64,000 bases of DNA from Streptomyces zagrosensis (GCF_014203645.1 NZ_JACHJL010000007.1:1-64000); one strand, 5' to 3'. Counted from the stretch's first letter, positions 17,395 to 26,580 are shown. Notes: a model not told the origin generated them from the sequence alone. Numbers and translations: made by a program.

Positions 17395-18663
17395 CGCCGG
17401 CGTCAGCAGTGCCGCGGTGAGCGCGGGCGTGACCAACTCGATCTGCCAGGCCCTGGCCCCGTACCCACCGAGCACCGCCGCGACGCTCTCCGCCGTCGCC
17501 TCGGCCGGCGGCTCCCAGCACAGCCGCCGGACCGTATCGGGGGTGATCAAATTCTCCTGGGGCAGGTTCAGCCCCTCCGCGAGTGCGGTCACCGCGGTGC
17601 GCGCGGCGGACAGCCTGGCGGCGGCGGCCGGGTCCTTGTCGGCCCAGGCCCGAGGCGGCGGCGGGCCGTTCAGCGGCTGTCCCGGCTGGGGGAGGTCCGT
17701 CTCGGGCAGGGTGCGCGCCCGCTCCACGGCCGCCTGCCACTGCTCCAGCTGGCGGCGGCTCATCCGCGAGCCGTATCCGGGCAGCGCGGCCAGTGCGCGG
17801 GCGCTGGTCGGCAGCGCGAGGGCCGCCTCGACGATGGCGCCGTCGCTGAGGACCTTGCCGGGCGAGACATCGCGCCGCTGGGCGATCTGGTCGCGGGCCT
17901 CCCACAGCTCGCGCACCACGGCCATCTGCCGACGCCTGCGCACCTTGTGCATGCCCGAAGTGCGCCGCCAGGGGTCCTTGCGCGGCGGGGCGGGCGGCGC
18001 CGCGGCGATGGCCGCGAACTCCTGCCGGGCCCACTCCAGCTTCCCCTGCTCGGCCAGCTCCGCCTCCAGGGCGTCTCGCAGGTCCACCAGGAGCTCCACA
18101 TCGAGCGCGGCGTAACGCAGCCACGGCTCGGGCAGCGGGCGGGTGGACCAGTCAACCGCGGAGTGGCCCTTTTCCAGGGCGTAACCGAGCACGTTCTCCA
18201 CCATCGGGCCGAGCCCCACCCGGGCGAACCCGGCAAGCCGCCCCGCTAGCTCGGTGTCGAAGAGCCGTTGCGGAACCATGCCTATATCGCGCAGGCACGG
18301 CAGATCCTGAGTTGCGGCGTGCAGCACCCACTCGGCGTCCATGATCGCGGCGGCTAGCCCCGACAGATCAGGACAGCCGACGGGGTCGATCAGTGCGGTC
18401 CCCGCACCGGCACGGCGCAACTGGACCAGATACGCGCGCTGCCCGTAGCGATAGCCGGAGGCGCGCTCGGCGTCCACGGCCACCGGCCCCGACCCCGCCG
18501 CGAAGGCCGCGATGATCTCGGCGAGGGCATCGGGACCGGCGACGACCGGTGGGATGCCCTCGCGTGGTTCCAGCAGGGGGACCGCTGCCGATGGGCTGTC
18601 CGGGGGGCCGCCCCCGGCGGTTCGCAGTGTCGTCTCTGCTGCGGCTTCTTGGGCGTCGGTCAC
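17389..18663 (-). CDS. rnd: Ribonuclease D (DEDD exonuclease with HRDC domain)
   Basis: 424 residues. The DEDD exonuclease domain shows VAVDAERASGYRYGQRAYLVQL (first Asp and Glu), HAATQDLPCLRDIG (second Asp) and LRYAALDVELLVDL (Tyr and last Asp of the DEDDy type). An HRDC domain follows at about residues 235-310. It trims RNA 3' ends such as tRNA precursors. GTG start at 18663. The extreme C-terminus is encoded inside a 26-bp duplicated segment. It is upstream of fadA on the same strand, but a 280-bp gap with a hairpin suggests separate transcription. Confidence 0.92.
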   Translation of the reverse strand: MTDAQEAAAETTLRTAGGGPPDSPSAAVPLLEPREGIPPVVAGPDALAEIIAAFAAGSGPVAVDAERASGYRYGQRAYLVQLRRAGAGTALIDPVGCPDLSGLAAAIMDAEWVLHAATQDLPCLRDIGMVPQRLFDTELAGRLAGFARVGLGPMVENVLGYALEKGHSAVDWSTRPLPEPWLRYAALDVELLVDLRDALEAELAEQGKLEWARQEFAAIAAAPPAPPRKDPWRRTSGMHKVRRRRQMAVVRELWEARDQIAQRRDVSPGKVLSDGAIVEAALALPTSARALAALPGYGSRMSRRQLEQWQAAVERARTLPETDLPQPGQPLNGPPPPRAWADKDPAAAARLSAARTAVTALAEGLNLPQENLITPDTVRRLCWEPPAEATAESVAAVLGGYGARAWQIELVTPALTAALLTPAA

Positions 18664-19005
18664 CCGTCAAGGGTATAGGCCGCGCGAGGCGGTGACCTGC
18701 CCTGATTCCACGTAGTGGGCGCTGACCTGCGTCAACCACGCTCAGTAGTTCCCATCCGCGCCCGTGCGGCCGGAATCTGATGTCCCCGCACCGGGTGCGT
18801 ACTCGGTGCATTGCCCCACAGATGCCCCCAGACCTCTCAGGACATGTCGTGGAACAGACCTTCTTGGCCCGGTGGCGGCTTAATCGCCCACAGGGTGCGA
18901 TAAGCCGCGGATGGCGGGCATGGCACGCGCCCGCCGGCGGGACATCTCCGCCGGCGGGCGCGGGTACGCGAGGTCAACAGCGCGTCTACAGGTACCTGAT
19001 CACGG
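18664..19005. other. Intergenic region between rnd and the LuxR-type gene
   Basis: Contains the terminator hairpin at 18926-18962 and should contain the rnd promoter. Nothing else recognised. Confidence 0.45.
18926..18962 (-). terminator. Perfect 15-bp hairpin downstream of the LuxR-type gene
   Basis: CGCGCCCGCCGGCGG at 18926-18940 pairs fully with 18948-18962 around the 7-nt loop GACATCT. It is 43 bp past the stop of the minus-strand regulator gene and lies between two minus-strand genes. Confidence 0.75.
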
Positions 19006-19668
19006 TTAGTGGATGATCCCCGTCCGCAGCGCGACGGCGACCATGCCGGCCCGGTCTCCGGTGCCCAGCTTGCGAGCAATGCGCGCCAGATGGCTCTTGA
19101 CGGTAAGTGCGGACAGGCCCATCGAGACGCCGATGGCCTTGTTGGACTGGCCCTCCGCTACCAGCCGCAGCACCTCCACCTCGCGCCCCGACAGCTCGCG
19201 GTAGCCACCGGGGTGGCCGGGGGCGCCGGGGGGCCGGCGGTGCAGTCGGGCGGCTGCCGCGCCCACTGGCGCGGCGCCCGGGCGGCCGGGGAGGCCGAGG
19301 TTGGTCCTGGTGCCGGTGACCACGTAGCCCTTGACGCCGCCCGCGAGGGCGTTGCGTACGGCGCCGATGTCGTCGGCGGCGGAGAGGGCCAGGCCGTTGG
19401 GCCAGCCGGCGGCGCGGGTCTCGGAGAGCAGGGTGAGCCCCGAGCCGTCAGGGAGGTGGACGTCGGCGACGCAGATATCGCGCGGGTTTCCGACTCGGGG
19501 GCGGGCCTCCGCGATGGACGACGCCTCGATGACGTCACGCACTCCGAGCGCCCACAGATGGCGGGTGACGGTGGAGCGGACTCGGGGGTCGGCCACGACG
19601 ACCATGGCGGTCGGCTTGTTCGGGCGGTAGGCGACCAGGCTCGAAGGTTGCTCAAGAAGAACAGACAC
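19006..19668 (-). CDS. LuxR/NarL-type response regulator, atypical receiver
   Basis: 220 residues. A receiver-like N-terminal half (about 10-120) keeps the putative phospho-acceptor Asp in CVADVHLPDGSG and the switch Lys in VKGYVV. The usual Asp-Asp pair at the start is reduced to VVVADP. The C-terminal LuxR helix-turn-helix reads ELSGREVEVLRLVAEGQSNKAIGVSMGLSALTVKSHLARI in outline (residues about 155-215). GTG at 19668 follows GGAGG with a 5-nt spacer. No sensor kinase is adjacent, so it is an orphan. Targets unknown. Confidence 0.85.
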   Translation of the reverse strand: MSVLLEQPSSLVAYRPNKPTAMVVVADPRVRSTVTRHLWALGVRDVIEASSIAEARPRVGNPRDICVADVHLPDGSGLTLLSETRAAGWPNGLALSAADDIGAVRNALAGGVKGYVVTGTRTNLGLPGRPGAAPVGAAAARLHRRPPGAPGHPGGYRELSGREVEVLRLVAEGQSNKAIGVSMGLSALTVKSHLARIARKLGTGDRAGMVAVALRTGIIH

Positions 19669-20232
19669 CAGGCCTCCTGGGGGGAGTGGCAAAACGGACG
19701 TCGTGCTCGGGGAGTAAGCGGGACGTTCCGTGCGGGAAGGGTCATGTGATCCTTCGGCAGCTCAGGCGCCCGGCTTTAGTGAGTGATCACGAAATAGTTG
19801 GTAACAATTGGGGCAATACGGACCGTTGGTCGGGTCGGCCGCTGGGGTGCGGTAGGCGCCGAAACCGGCGCGGCCCCAGTCGATGGCGGCTTGACGCCGA
19901 GGCGGTGTGAGGGAGGAGCGGTGGCGGCGTACGGGCGGCGTCGGTGCCGGATCGGTGCTGGCGCAGCGCCGGGAATCGGGGAGGCCGCGGTCAGTGTGTG
20001 GCGGGCTGGACGCGGGTTCGTGGAGTCGGGTCTCGTCGGCGCCTACGGGGCGGGGCTCGTGCCTGCCGCAGTATCGGGGGCGGTGGGCCGTGGCGGGGTG
20101 GGCCGCGTGCGGGCTGATCGTGGTGCGCGTGGTCGTACGGGGCCGGTTATGCGCCTGCCGCCGGTGTACGCGCCCCTCGTCGGCGCGTGCGGGCGGTGGT
20201 TGATGCGTGCGGGGGTTCGCTTGCGCGGTGGT
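19669..20232. other. Upstream region of the LuxR-type gene
   Basis: 564 bp with no gene recognised. The palindrome GTGATCAC is at 19783-19790 in a locally AT-richer stretch (about 19775-19825) that probably holds the regulator promoter; no clean -35/-10 pair was identified. Plus-strand frames crossing it are composition artefacts. Confidence 0.4.
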
Positions 20233-20934
20233 TCAGCGGGGGAGGGGGCCTCTGCGTTGGGGGAGGGTGACGATGCCCGGTTCGCCTGCGCCCACCGGTG
20301 GCAGCCCCGCGATCTGGCAGAGCAGGTCGCCCCACGCCGACAGATGGGAGGCGGTGTCGGGCACCGGCTCCGCGGCGGCGGGGCCACCTCGCCCGTTTCG
20401 TGCGCCCAGGTCGGCGGTGCCGACCCAGTCCGCCGGGGTCCACGAGGCCCGGATCTCGATCCGGGTCGATGGGTCACGGTCGGCGAGCCCGCCGAAGTAG
20501 TGCGATCCGGCTCGGGTCACGGTGCCGCTGGGCTCGCTGTAGACCACGCCGCGCGCGGCCAGCGCACCGGTCAACCACGACCAGCACACCTCCGGCAGCA
20601 GCGGATCGGCGGCCATCTCGGGCTCCAGATCGGCATGGACGAGCGTCACCATGCGGAACGTACCCTTCCAGGCATCGTGTCCCGCCGGGTCGTGCAGCAA
20701 AATGAGCCGGCCCTCCGCCAGTTCCTCGTCATCGACGACGACTGCTGCCTCCAGCGCGTACGAGAACGGCGCGAGGCGCCGGGGCGGCGGCGTTGAGTCG
20801 ATCTCCAACTCGGGCCGCAGCCGCGCGTCGCGTAGCCCGGCGACCGCGTGTCGGAACACGAGCGGGGTGACTTCCCCGTCCGCGCCGTCCGCACCGCTCG
20901 CACCGTCAGCGAAGTGTCCGTGAGCCGCAGCCAT
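20233..20934 (-). CDS. DUF3000 family protein
   Basis: 233 residues, soluble, no signal peptide. It has the conserved actinobacterial DUF3000 core: VTPLVFRHAVAGLRDA, RLAPFSYALEAAV, EGRLILLHDPAGHDAWKGTFR, DPLLPEVCWSWLTGAL and RIEIRASWTP. Function unknown. The gene is divergent from hemE (91 bp apart), an arrangement I recall as conserved in Streptomyces, which hints at co-regulation but proves nothing. The ATG at 20932-20934 has only a weak ribosome-binding site; much longer in-frame upstream codons run antisense to hemE and are rejected. Confidence 0.85.
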   Translation of the reverse strand: MAAAHGHFADGASGADGADGEVTPLVFRHAVAGLRDARLRPELEIDSTPPPRRLAPFSYALEAAVVVDDEELAEGRLILLHDPAGHDAWKGTFRMVTLVHADLEPEMAADPLLPEVCWSWLTGALAARGVVYSEPSGTVTRAGSHYFGGLADRDPSTRIEIRASWTPADWVGTADLGARNGRGGPAAAEPVPDTASHLSAWGDLLCQIAGLPPVGAGEPGIVTLPQRRGPLPR

Positions 20935-21025
20935 GCGGGGAAGACTAGGCGGAGAACGGAGCTGGTTCGGGTAGGAACACCCGCATGGGCGGGTCACTCG
21001 TTCGGCCCGTGCGAAGATTTGGGAC

Positions 21026-22105
21026 ATGAGCGTCAACTCCCAGCCGACGAGCCAGCAGCAGCAGACCGGCCGCACCGCGGCGTACGACTCCGCATTCTTG
21101 CGGGCGTGCCGCAGGGAGCCGGTGCCGCACACCCCGGTGTGGTTCATGCGCCAGGCGGGTCGCTCGCTGCCTGAGTACCGCAAGGTGCGGGAAGGCACCG
21201 CCATGCTGGACTCCTGTATGCGGCCTGACCTGGTCACGGAGATCACGCTGCAACCGGTGCGGCGGCACGGTGTGGACGCCGCGATCTTCTTCAGCGACAT
21301 CGTGGTGCCGCTGAAGGCGATCGGCATCGACCTCGACATCAAGCCGGGGGTCGGTCCGGTCATCGAGCGGCCCATCCGCTCGCGTGCCGATCTCGACCAA
21401 CTTCGGCCACTCACCCCTGACGATGTGAAGTACGTCACTGAGGCGATGGGAATGCTCGTCGGGGAGCTCGGTTCGACGCCGCTCATCGGCTTCGCAGGCG
21501 CGCCGTTCACCCTCGCCAGCTATCTCGTCGAGGGTGGCCCGTCACGCAACCACGAGCACACCAAGGCGCTCATGTACGGCGACCCGGAGCTATGGGCCGA
21601 ACTGCTCGACCGGCTCGCCGACATCACGGCCGCGTTCCTCACCGTGCAGATCGAGGCGGGCGCGAGTGCCGTGCAGCTCTTCGACTCCTGGGTGGGCGCC
21701 CTCGCGCCGGCCGATTACCGGCGCTCCGTCATGCCCGCTTCGGTCAAGGTCTTCGACGCGGTCGCCGGGCTCGGCGTGCCTCGTATCCACTTCGGCGTCG
21801 GCACCGGCGAACTCCTGCCGCTGCTCGGCGAGGCGGGTGCGGATGTCGTCGGCGTGGACTGGCGGGTTCCGCTGGACGAGGCCCACCGCCGCGTCGGCCC
21901 CGGCACGGCGCTTCAGGGCAACCTCGACCCCGCCGTTTTGTTCGCCCCGCGGGCAGCGGTCGAGGCCGCGACCGATGAGGTGCTTGAGGCGGCGCGCGGG
22001 CTGGATGGCCACATCTTCAACCTGGGCCACGGCGTCTTGCCGGACACCGACCCGGAGGCGCTGACGCGACTCGTGGCGTACGTGCACGAGCGCACGCAGC
22101 GCTAG
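21026..22105 (+). CDS. hemE: Uroporphyrinogen decarboxylase
   Basis: 359 residues. It converts uroporphyrinogen III to coproporphyrinogen III in haem biosynthesis. Motifs are PVWFMRQAGRSLPEYR (substrate-binding Arg residues), FFSDIVVPLKAIGID, GFAGAPFTLASYLVEGG with the key Tyr, and the C-terminal FNLGHGVLPDTDPE. The ATG at 21026 is followed by a short Gln-rich leader (SQPTSQQQQ). With hemY and hemQ about 5 kb downstream it supports a coproporphyrin-dependent pathway. A 14-bp-stem hairpin follows at 22194-22227. Confidence 0.96.
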   Translation: MSVNSQPTSQQQQTGRTAAYDSAFLRACRREPVPHTPVWFMRQAGRSLPEYRKVREGTAMLDSCMRPDLVTEITLQPVRRHGVDAAIFFSDIVVPLKAIGIDLDIKPGVGPVIERPIRSRADLDQLRPLTPDDVKYVTEAMGMLVGELGSTPLIGFAGAPFTLASYLVEGGPSRNHEHTKALMYGDPELWAELLDRLADITAAFLTVQIEAGASAVQLFDSWVGALAPADYRRSVMPASVKVFDAVAGLGVPRIHFGVGTGELLPLLGEAGADVVGVDWRVPLDEAHRRVGPGTALQGNLDPAVLFAPRAAVEAATDEVLEAARGLDGHIFNLGHGVLPDTDPEALTRLVAYVHERTQR

Positions 22106-22193
22106 CTCGTCAACGTGCGTCCAACCGGCGCTCGACCGGCGCGGCCCCGCCGCGGGCCCGCGCCGCGCCCCGGCGTCGCGGCAGCGGACCAGG

Positions 22194-22227
22194 CCAGTGC
22201 GAACTAGGCGAGGCTAGTTCGCACTGG
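22194..22227 (+). terminator. Hairpin terminator between hemE and the convergent flavoprotein gene
   Basis: A perfect 14-bp stem (22194-22207 with 22214-22227) around the loop GCGAGG. It can act in both directions because the flanking genes converge. Confidence 0.75.
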
Positions 22228-22267
22228 GCGGGACCGGACCGAACTGGGTCAGCGCGGAATTGGGTTA

Positions 22268-22328
22268 GCCAGTCAGCCAGTCAGCCAGTCAGCCAGTCAG
22301 CCAGTCAGCCAGTCAGTCAGCCAGCCAG
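22268..22328. repeat. GCCAGTCA 8-bp tandem repeat
   Basis: Six or more head-to-tail copies of GCCAGTCA starting at 22268, then partly decayed copies up to the end of the flavoprotein gene at 22330. Convergent gap. Confidence 0.9.
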
Positions 22329-22329
22329 C

Positions 22330-23745
22330 TCAGCGCTGGCCCGCCGCGTCGCGGGACACCTCCGCCGCCGCCTTGCGGGCTGCCACCAAAACGGGGTCCC
22401 AGACCGGCGAGAAGGGCGGCGAGTAGCCGAGGTCGAGCGCCGTCATCTGTTCCACCGTCATGCCCGCGGTCAGCGCCACAGCGGCGATGTCCACGCGCTT
22501 GCCCGCCCCCTCGCGGCCCACGATCTGCACACCGAGGAGCCGCCCCGTACGGCGCTCGGCGATCATCTTGACCCACATCGGATAGGCGCCCGGGTAGTAG
22601 CCGGCCCGGCTGGTGGATTCGATGGTGGCGGTGACGAACTGGTACCCCACCTCTCGCGCCTGCTCCTCAAGGACTCCCGTACGGGCGATCTCCAGGTCGC
22701 AGACCTTGCTGACGGCCGTGCCGACCACACCGGGGAAGGTGGCGTAGCCGCCGCCCACGCCCGAGCCGATGACCTGTCCGTGCTTATTGGCGTGCGTGCC
22801 GAGCGCGATATGCCGGGTGCGTCCTGACACCAGGTCAAGCACCTCCACACAGTCGCCGCCCGCCCAGATGTGCTGCTGCCCGCGTACCCGCATCGACAGG
22901 TCGGTCAGCAGCCCGCCGGATGCGCCGAGCGGCAGCCCCGCCTGCTGCGCCAGCGTGGTCTCGGGGCGTACGCCTAGCCCAAGGACGACGATGTCGGCGG
23001 GGTACTCGGCGTCCTCGGTGGCCACGGCGCAGACCCTGCCGTCCGAGCCGGTGCGGATCTCGGTCACCGCCACACCGCGCACCGTGTGGATGCCGAGCCC
23101 GCACATCGCCTCGTACACCAGTCGCCCCATGTCGGGGTCGAGTGTGGTCATGGGCTGCTCGGCCTGGTCCACGACCGTCACCTGGTAGCCGCGTCGGACC
23201 AGCGCCTCGGCCATCTCCACGCCAACGGAGCCGGCCCCGATGACCACGGCCCGGCGCGCGTCGCCCTCCTGTGCGCTGCTTTCTGCCGCGCTCAGCGCAT
23301 CGAGCAGGGCCTGACCGTCGTCGAGGCTCTGCACTCCGTGCACCCCGGGGGCGTCGATGCCGGGCAGCGGAGGGCGCAGGGGCCGGGCGCCGGTCGCGAT
23401 GACCAGGTCGTCGAAGCCCGTCCAGCGCTCGGTGGCACTGGGTGACTCAAGATCGCGGGTACGGACCTGTTGCCGATCGAGGTCGAGCTCGGTGACCTCG
23501 GTGCGCATCCGCAGATCGATGGAGCGCTTGCGGTGCTCCTGCGGTGTGCGCGCGATGAGCGCGTCGGGGCCGTCCACGGTGCCGCCGACCCAGTACGGGA
23601 TGCCGCAGGCGGAGTACGAGGTGAAGTGGCCGCGCTCAAAGGCGATGATCTCCAGCTCGTCCGGGTCCTTGAGCCTGCGGGCCTGTGAGGCCGCCGACAT
23701 TCCGGTCGCGTCCCCTCCAATGACCACCAGCCGCCGTTTCGCCAT
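22330..23745 (-). CDS. FAD-dependent pyridine nucleotide-disulfide oxidoreductase (CoA-disulfide reductase/NADH oxidase-like)
   Basis: 471 residues. FAD-binding VVIGGDATGMSAAS opens the protein and a second Rossmann motif AVVIGAGSVGVEMAEAL binds NAD(P)H. The segment FTSYSACGIPYWVGG corresponds to the single-cysteine active site (SxxxCGxPY) of CoA-disulfide reductases and NADH oxidases, not the CxxxxC pair of glutathione reductases. A dimerisation domain ends with the segment LDLGYSPPFSPVWDP. Substrate is unknown; a persulfide or low-molecular-weight thiol disulfide is plausible. It converges on hemE and is 125 bp downstream of a lipoprotein gene. Confidence 0.88.
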   Translation of the reverse strand: MAKRRLVVIGGDATGMSAASQARRLKDPDELEIIAFERGHFTSYSACGIPYWVGGTVDGPDALIARTPQEHRKRSIDLRMRTEVTELDLDRQQVRTRDLESPSATERWTGFDDLVIATGARPLRPPLPGIDAPGVHGVQSLDDGQALLDALSAAESSAQEGDARRAVVIGAGSVGVEMAEALVRRGYQVTVVDQAEQPMTTLDPDMGRLVYEAMCGLGIHTVRGVAVTEIRTGSDGRVCAVATEDAEYPADIVVLGLGVRPETTLAQQAGLPLGASGGLLTDLSMRVRGQQHIWAGGDCVEVLDLVSGRTRHIALGTHANKHGQVIGSGVGGGYATFPGVVGTAVSKVCDLEIARTGVLEEQAREVGYQFVTATIESTSRAGYYPGAYPMWVKMIAERRTGRLLGVQIVGREGAGKRVDIAAVALTAGMTVEQMTALDLGYSPPFSPVWDPVLVAARKAAAEVSRDAAGQR

Positions 23746-23870
23746 CCTGCGCGCTCCTCTTCACCGATACGGAGTGTCGTAGCCAACGGTACGTGCCCAC
23801 AGCGCGGCCCCTCGGGGGGCTGCCGCCGTGCGGGTGGGGCGCTGCCTTCACACCCGCACGGCGCGCGGTC

Positions 23871-24824
23871 CTAGCCGTTCGACTGCCCGCTGTGGTCCGA
23901 CTCATGGGTGATCTGGTCGGCCGGCGGCGGGTCGATGCTGAACCCCTCGTTGTGGGCGAGGAAGGTGAGCTCCATGGCCACGGGGCCGTCAGGGGTCGTG
24001 GCGCTCATCGTGAACTGCTTGGTGAAGCCGTCCGGGTCGATCCACATGTCCGTTGAGAACCGCTTGGCGCCCGTCTTCTCGAACTCCTCGATGGCCTCCT
24101 CACGGCTCGCCCGGCGGGCCGGGTCCTTGGTGGTGGCCGAATTTTTACGGAGTTCGGTCGTGCTGAGCGTGCCCCGGTAGTGAGTGGTGCTCACACCCAT
24201 GATGGTCTCGGTGCCCGCTCGGCGCAGGTCGTGGGACTCGGCGAGGAAGGACGCCCCGATCGCTGGGTTCTTCGGTGTCCGGCCCTTGAGGCGGCCCAGG
24301 TCCGGCTCGGATGTGCCGTCCTTGCGCGGGGCCGAGACGTCCAGCTTCATCCAGGGCGTGTCGCCGAGTTTGGCCGTGGTCTCCGCGTCGCCCTTGACGT
24401 ACGTCGCCCCATCGACGATGCGCATCTCCCCCAGGATGGGGGTCTCCGCCGTCGCCTCAATGCCAGTATTTTCTCCGGGCTCTCCGGGCTCTCCGGGCGC
24501 GTAGTGCGTCACGCTCAGGCTGAAGGGGGCGGCGGTCATCGTCACGTCGCTCGTCACCAGCCCGTCCTTCGGGGTCTGGGCGAGCGTGCGGTAATGCACA
24601 GTTGTGAACGCCTCGCCCTTGCGCGCGGCCTCGCGTACCGCCGTCGCGGGCGCGACCTGCGGTGCGCTGGTGGGCGCGCTCGGTGCCGCCCGCTCGGGCC
24701 GTTCCTCGGCCCCCGGCTCCGATGAGCCGCAACCGGCCACGCCGCCGCACAGCAGGACGCTGCCGATCGCGGCGGCCACCGTTCGCTTCCGCCGCTGTTT
24801 CCCCGAACACAAGCCGCTGGTCAT
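23871..24824 (-). CDS. Secreted lipoprotein of unknown function (LppX/LprG-like)
   Basis: 317 residues. The signal peptide TVAAAIGSVLLCGGVAGC ends in the lipobox VAGC. The mature protein has an Ala/Pro-rich linker and then a beta-rich domain: VHYRTLAQTPKDGLVTSDVT, GEMRIVDGATYVKGD, TPWMKLDVSAP and IMGVSTTHYRGTLS. This alternating pattern resembles the LolA/LppX half-barrel fold of actinobacterial surface lipoproteins; that assignment is by eye. A short GEPGEPGE repeat is visible near residue 112. Extracytoplasmic, membrane-anchored. Role unknown. Confidence 0.8.
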   Translation of the reverse strand: MTSGLCSGKQRRKRTVAAAIGSVLLCGGVAGCGSSEPGAEERPERAAPSAPTSAPQVAPATAVREAARKGEAFTTVHYRTLAQTPKDGLVTSDVTMTAAPFSLSVTHYAPGEPGEPGENTGIEATAETPILGEMRIVDGATYVKGDAETTAKLGDTPWMKLDVSAPRKDGTSEPDLGRLKGRTPKNPAIGASFLAESHDLRRAGTETIMGVSTTHYRGTLSTTELRKNSATTKDPARRASREEAIEEFEKTGAKRFSTDMWIDPDGFTKQFTMSATTPDGPVAMELTFLAHNEGFSIDPPPADQITHESDHSGQSNG

Positions 24825-24972
24825 CTACCCCGCCCTTGTGCGTAATTGAGCCCTTTTCGCGCGATTCGGGGACCATAGCGCACGCTGAGCGAACGACGGG
24901 GGCTGGGTGGGGTTGGTGGCGGCAGGGCCTTCGGGGCGGCAGGGCGTCGAGGCGCCAGGGTCGAGCCGGGGC

Positions 24973-25008
24973 GGCGGGCCCGGGGAGCTGCCGGTGTTCG
25001 GGCCCGCC
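24973..25008 (-). terminator. Candidate terminator after the thiolase gene
   Basis: GGCGGGCCCG (24973-24982) pairs with CGGGCCCGCC (24999-25008) over a 16-nt loop. A smaller perfect hairpin, GCGGGT with ACCCGC (25016-25030), abuts the stop codon. Confidence 0.45.
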
Positions 25009-25035
25009 GCGGTCCGCGGGTTTGACCCGCAGTGG

Positions 25036-26226
25036 TCAGCGTTCCAGGACCAGGGCCTGGCCCTGGCCGACCCCGATGCACAGGGCGGCGAGCCCCACGC
25101 CCGAGCCTGCCGCGGCGAGTTGGTGGGCCACCGAGCCCGCCAGACGGGCGCCGGAGCAGCCGAGGGGATGGCCGATGGCGATGGCGCCGCCGCGCGGGTT
25201 GACGATGTCCGGGTTCAGATCGGGCCACTCCGCCAAGCAGCCCAGCGCCTGGGCCGCGAACGCCTCGTTGAGCTCGAAGGTGGCGAGGTCGGCGAAGGTG
25301 TGGCCGCTGCGCTTCAGCGCCTGCCGCACCGCCCGTACCGGGCCGAGCCCGAAATACTGCGGCTCGATGCCGGTGACCGCCGTGGCCCGTACTCGGGCGA
25401 GCGGCTCGCGACCGCTGGCCCGCAGCCCCTCCTCGTCGCACACCAGCAGCGCCGCCGCCCCGTCGTTGAGCGGCGATGAGTTGCCCGCCGTGACCGTGCC
25501 GTCCGTACGGAAGGCGGGCTTGAGCCGGGCCAGTGCGTCGAGTGAGGTGTTTTGGCGAATGGTCTCGTCACGGTCCAAGGCGGCGGCGGGACACGGCACC
25601 ACCTCCGCGTCGTAGGCCCCGTCCTTCCAGGCCCGCGCGGCCTTTTCATGGCTGGCGAGCGCGAACGAGTCCTGCGCCGCGCGGCTGATCTTGTGCTGGT
25701 CGGCGATGAGTTCGGCGCCCTCACCGAGCGGTGTCGTCCACTGCGGAGGCATCTGCGGGTTGACCATCCGCCAGCCCAGCGTCGTGTTCAGCAGCGTCTG
25801 GTTGCCCGGCGGGAACGGTCGGTCCGGCTTGGGCAGCACGTACGGTGCGCGGCTCATCGACTCGACACCGCCCGCGACCACCACCTGTGCGTCCCCCACG
25901 GCGACGGCACGCACCGCCTGTACGACGGCCTCAAGGCCGGAGCCGCACAGCCGGTTGACGGTCGCGCCCGGCACCGAGACCGGTAACCCGGCGAGCAGCA
26001 CCGCCATCCTGGCCACATTGCGGTTCTCCTCGCCCGCGCCGTTGGCGTTGCCGAAATACACATCGTCGACACGGGCCGGGTCGAGCGCGGGCGCGCGCTC
26101 CATGAGCGAGCCGAGGACATGCGCGGCGAGGTCGTCCGGCCGTACGCCGGACAGCGCGCCGCCGTACTTTCCGATCGGCGTGCGGACTGCATCGACGATG
26201 TACACGTCGCGAAGGCGGTCATTCAT
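25036..26226 (-). CDS. Thiolase family protein, 3-oxoadipyl-CoA thiolase-like
   Basis: 396 residues. The opening DVYIVDAVRTPIGKYGGAL, VDDVYFGNANGAGEENRNVARMA and the nucleophile segment VNRLCGSGLEAV are closest to PcaF-type 3-oxoadipyl-CoA thiolases. NEAFAAQ, AIAIGHPLGCSGAR and ALCIGVGQGQA complete the active site. It may act in aromatic-acid or phenylacetate breakdown, but no other pathway gene is nearby, so acetyl-CoA acyltransferase is the safe description. ATG at 26226; the much longer open frame upstream lies antisense to hemY and is rejected. Divergent from hemY. Confidence 0.88.
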   Translation of the reverse strand: MNDRLRDVYIVDAVRTPIGKYGGALSGVRPDDLAAHVLGSLMERAPALDPARVDDVYFGNANGAGEENRNVARMAVLLAGLPVSVPGATVNRLCGSGLEAVVQAVRAVAVGDAQVVVAGGVESMSRAPYVLPKPDRPFPPGNQTLLNTTLGWRMVNPQMPPQWTTPLGEGAELIADQHKISRAAQDSFALASHEKAARAWKDGAYDAEVVPCPAAALDRDETIRQNTSLDALARLKPAFRTDGTVTAGNSSPLNDGAAALLVCDEEGLRASGREPLARVRATAVTGIEPQYFGLGPVRAVRQALKRSGHTFADLATFELNEAFAAQALGCLAEWPDLNPDIVNPRGGAIAIGHPLGCSGARLAGSVAHQLAAAGSGVGLAALCIGVGQGQALVLER

Positions 26227-26580
26227 ACGGTGGTCGTCCCTCGTTAGAAGGTTCCGGTGGATGACGGTCGTGCCTCGGTGCCGACGGCGGGCTCCGGGCG
26301 GCGGCCCGTTGATCCAGCAGGTCAGATCGAGCGGTCGAGAAGCGGACCAGCTGGTCAGCGGGGCTGATCGGGGCGGCAGGCCCAGGTGGCCCTGCGGGCA
26401 GCCGCCAGCCCACCGACCGATCGTCCGTTCGGCCAGTGGGAGCGCTCGCGTGTGCTGCCCCGCGCCGAGTCTCCGCACCCTGGCACGCAGTGTCAATGGG
26501 GCCCACTCGGCGGCGTCGGCGGGGCCCGTTAGGGGTGGGGGTGCGGCGGGCGGCACGGGGCGCGGTGAGAGAGTGGGGGT
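26227..26580. other. Divergent promoter region between the thiolase gene and hemY
   Basis: 354 bp. The most distinct element is a perfect 12-bp palindrome, GACCAGCTGGTC, at 26345-26356, roughly central and thus a candidate operator. No gene seen. Confidence 0.45.

Noticed and set aside
19798..20796. A plus-strand frame between the LuxR-type gene and DUF3000
   Set aside because: Overlaps the DUF3000 gene on the opposite strand and has Gly/Arg-rich random composition.
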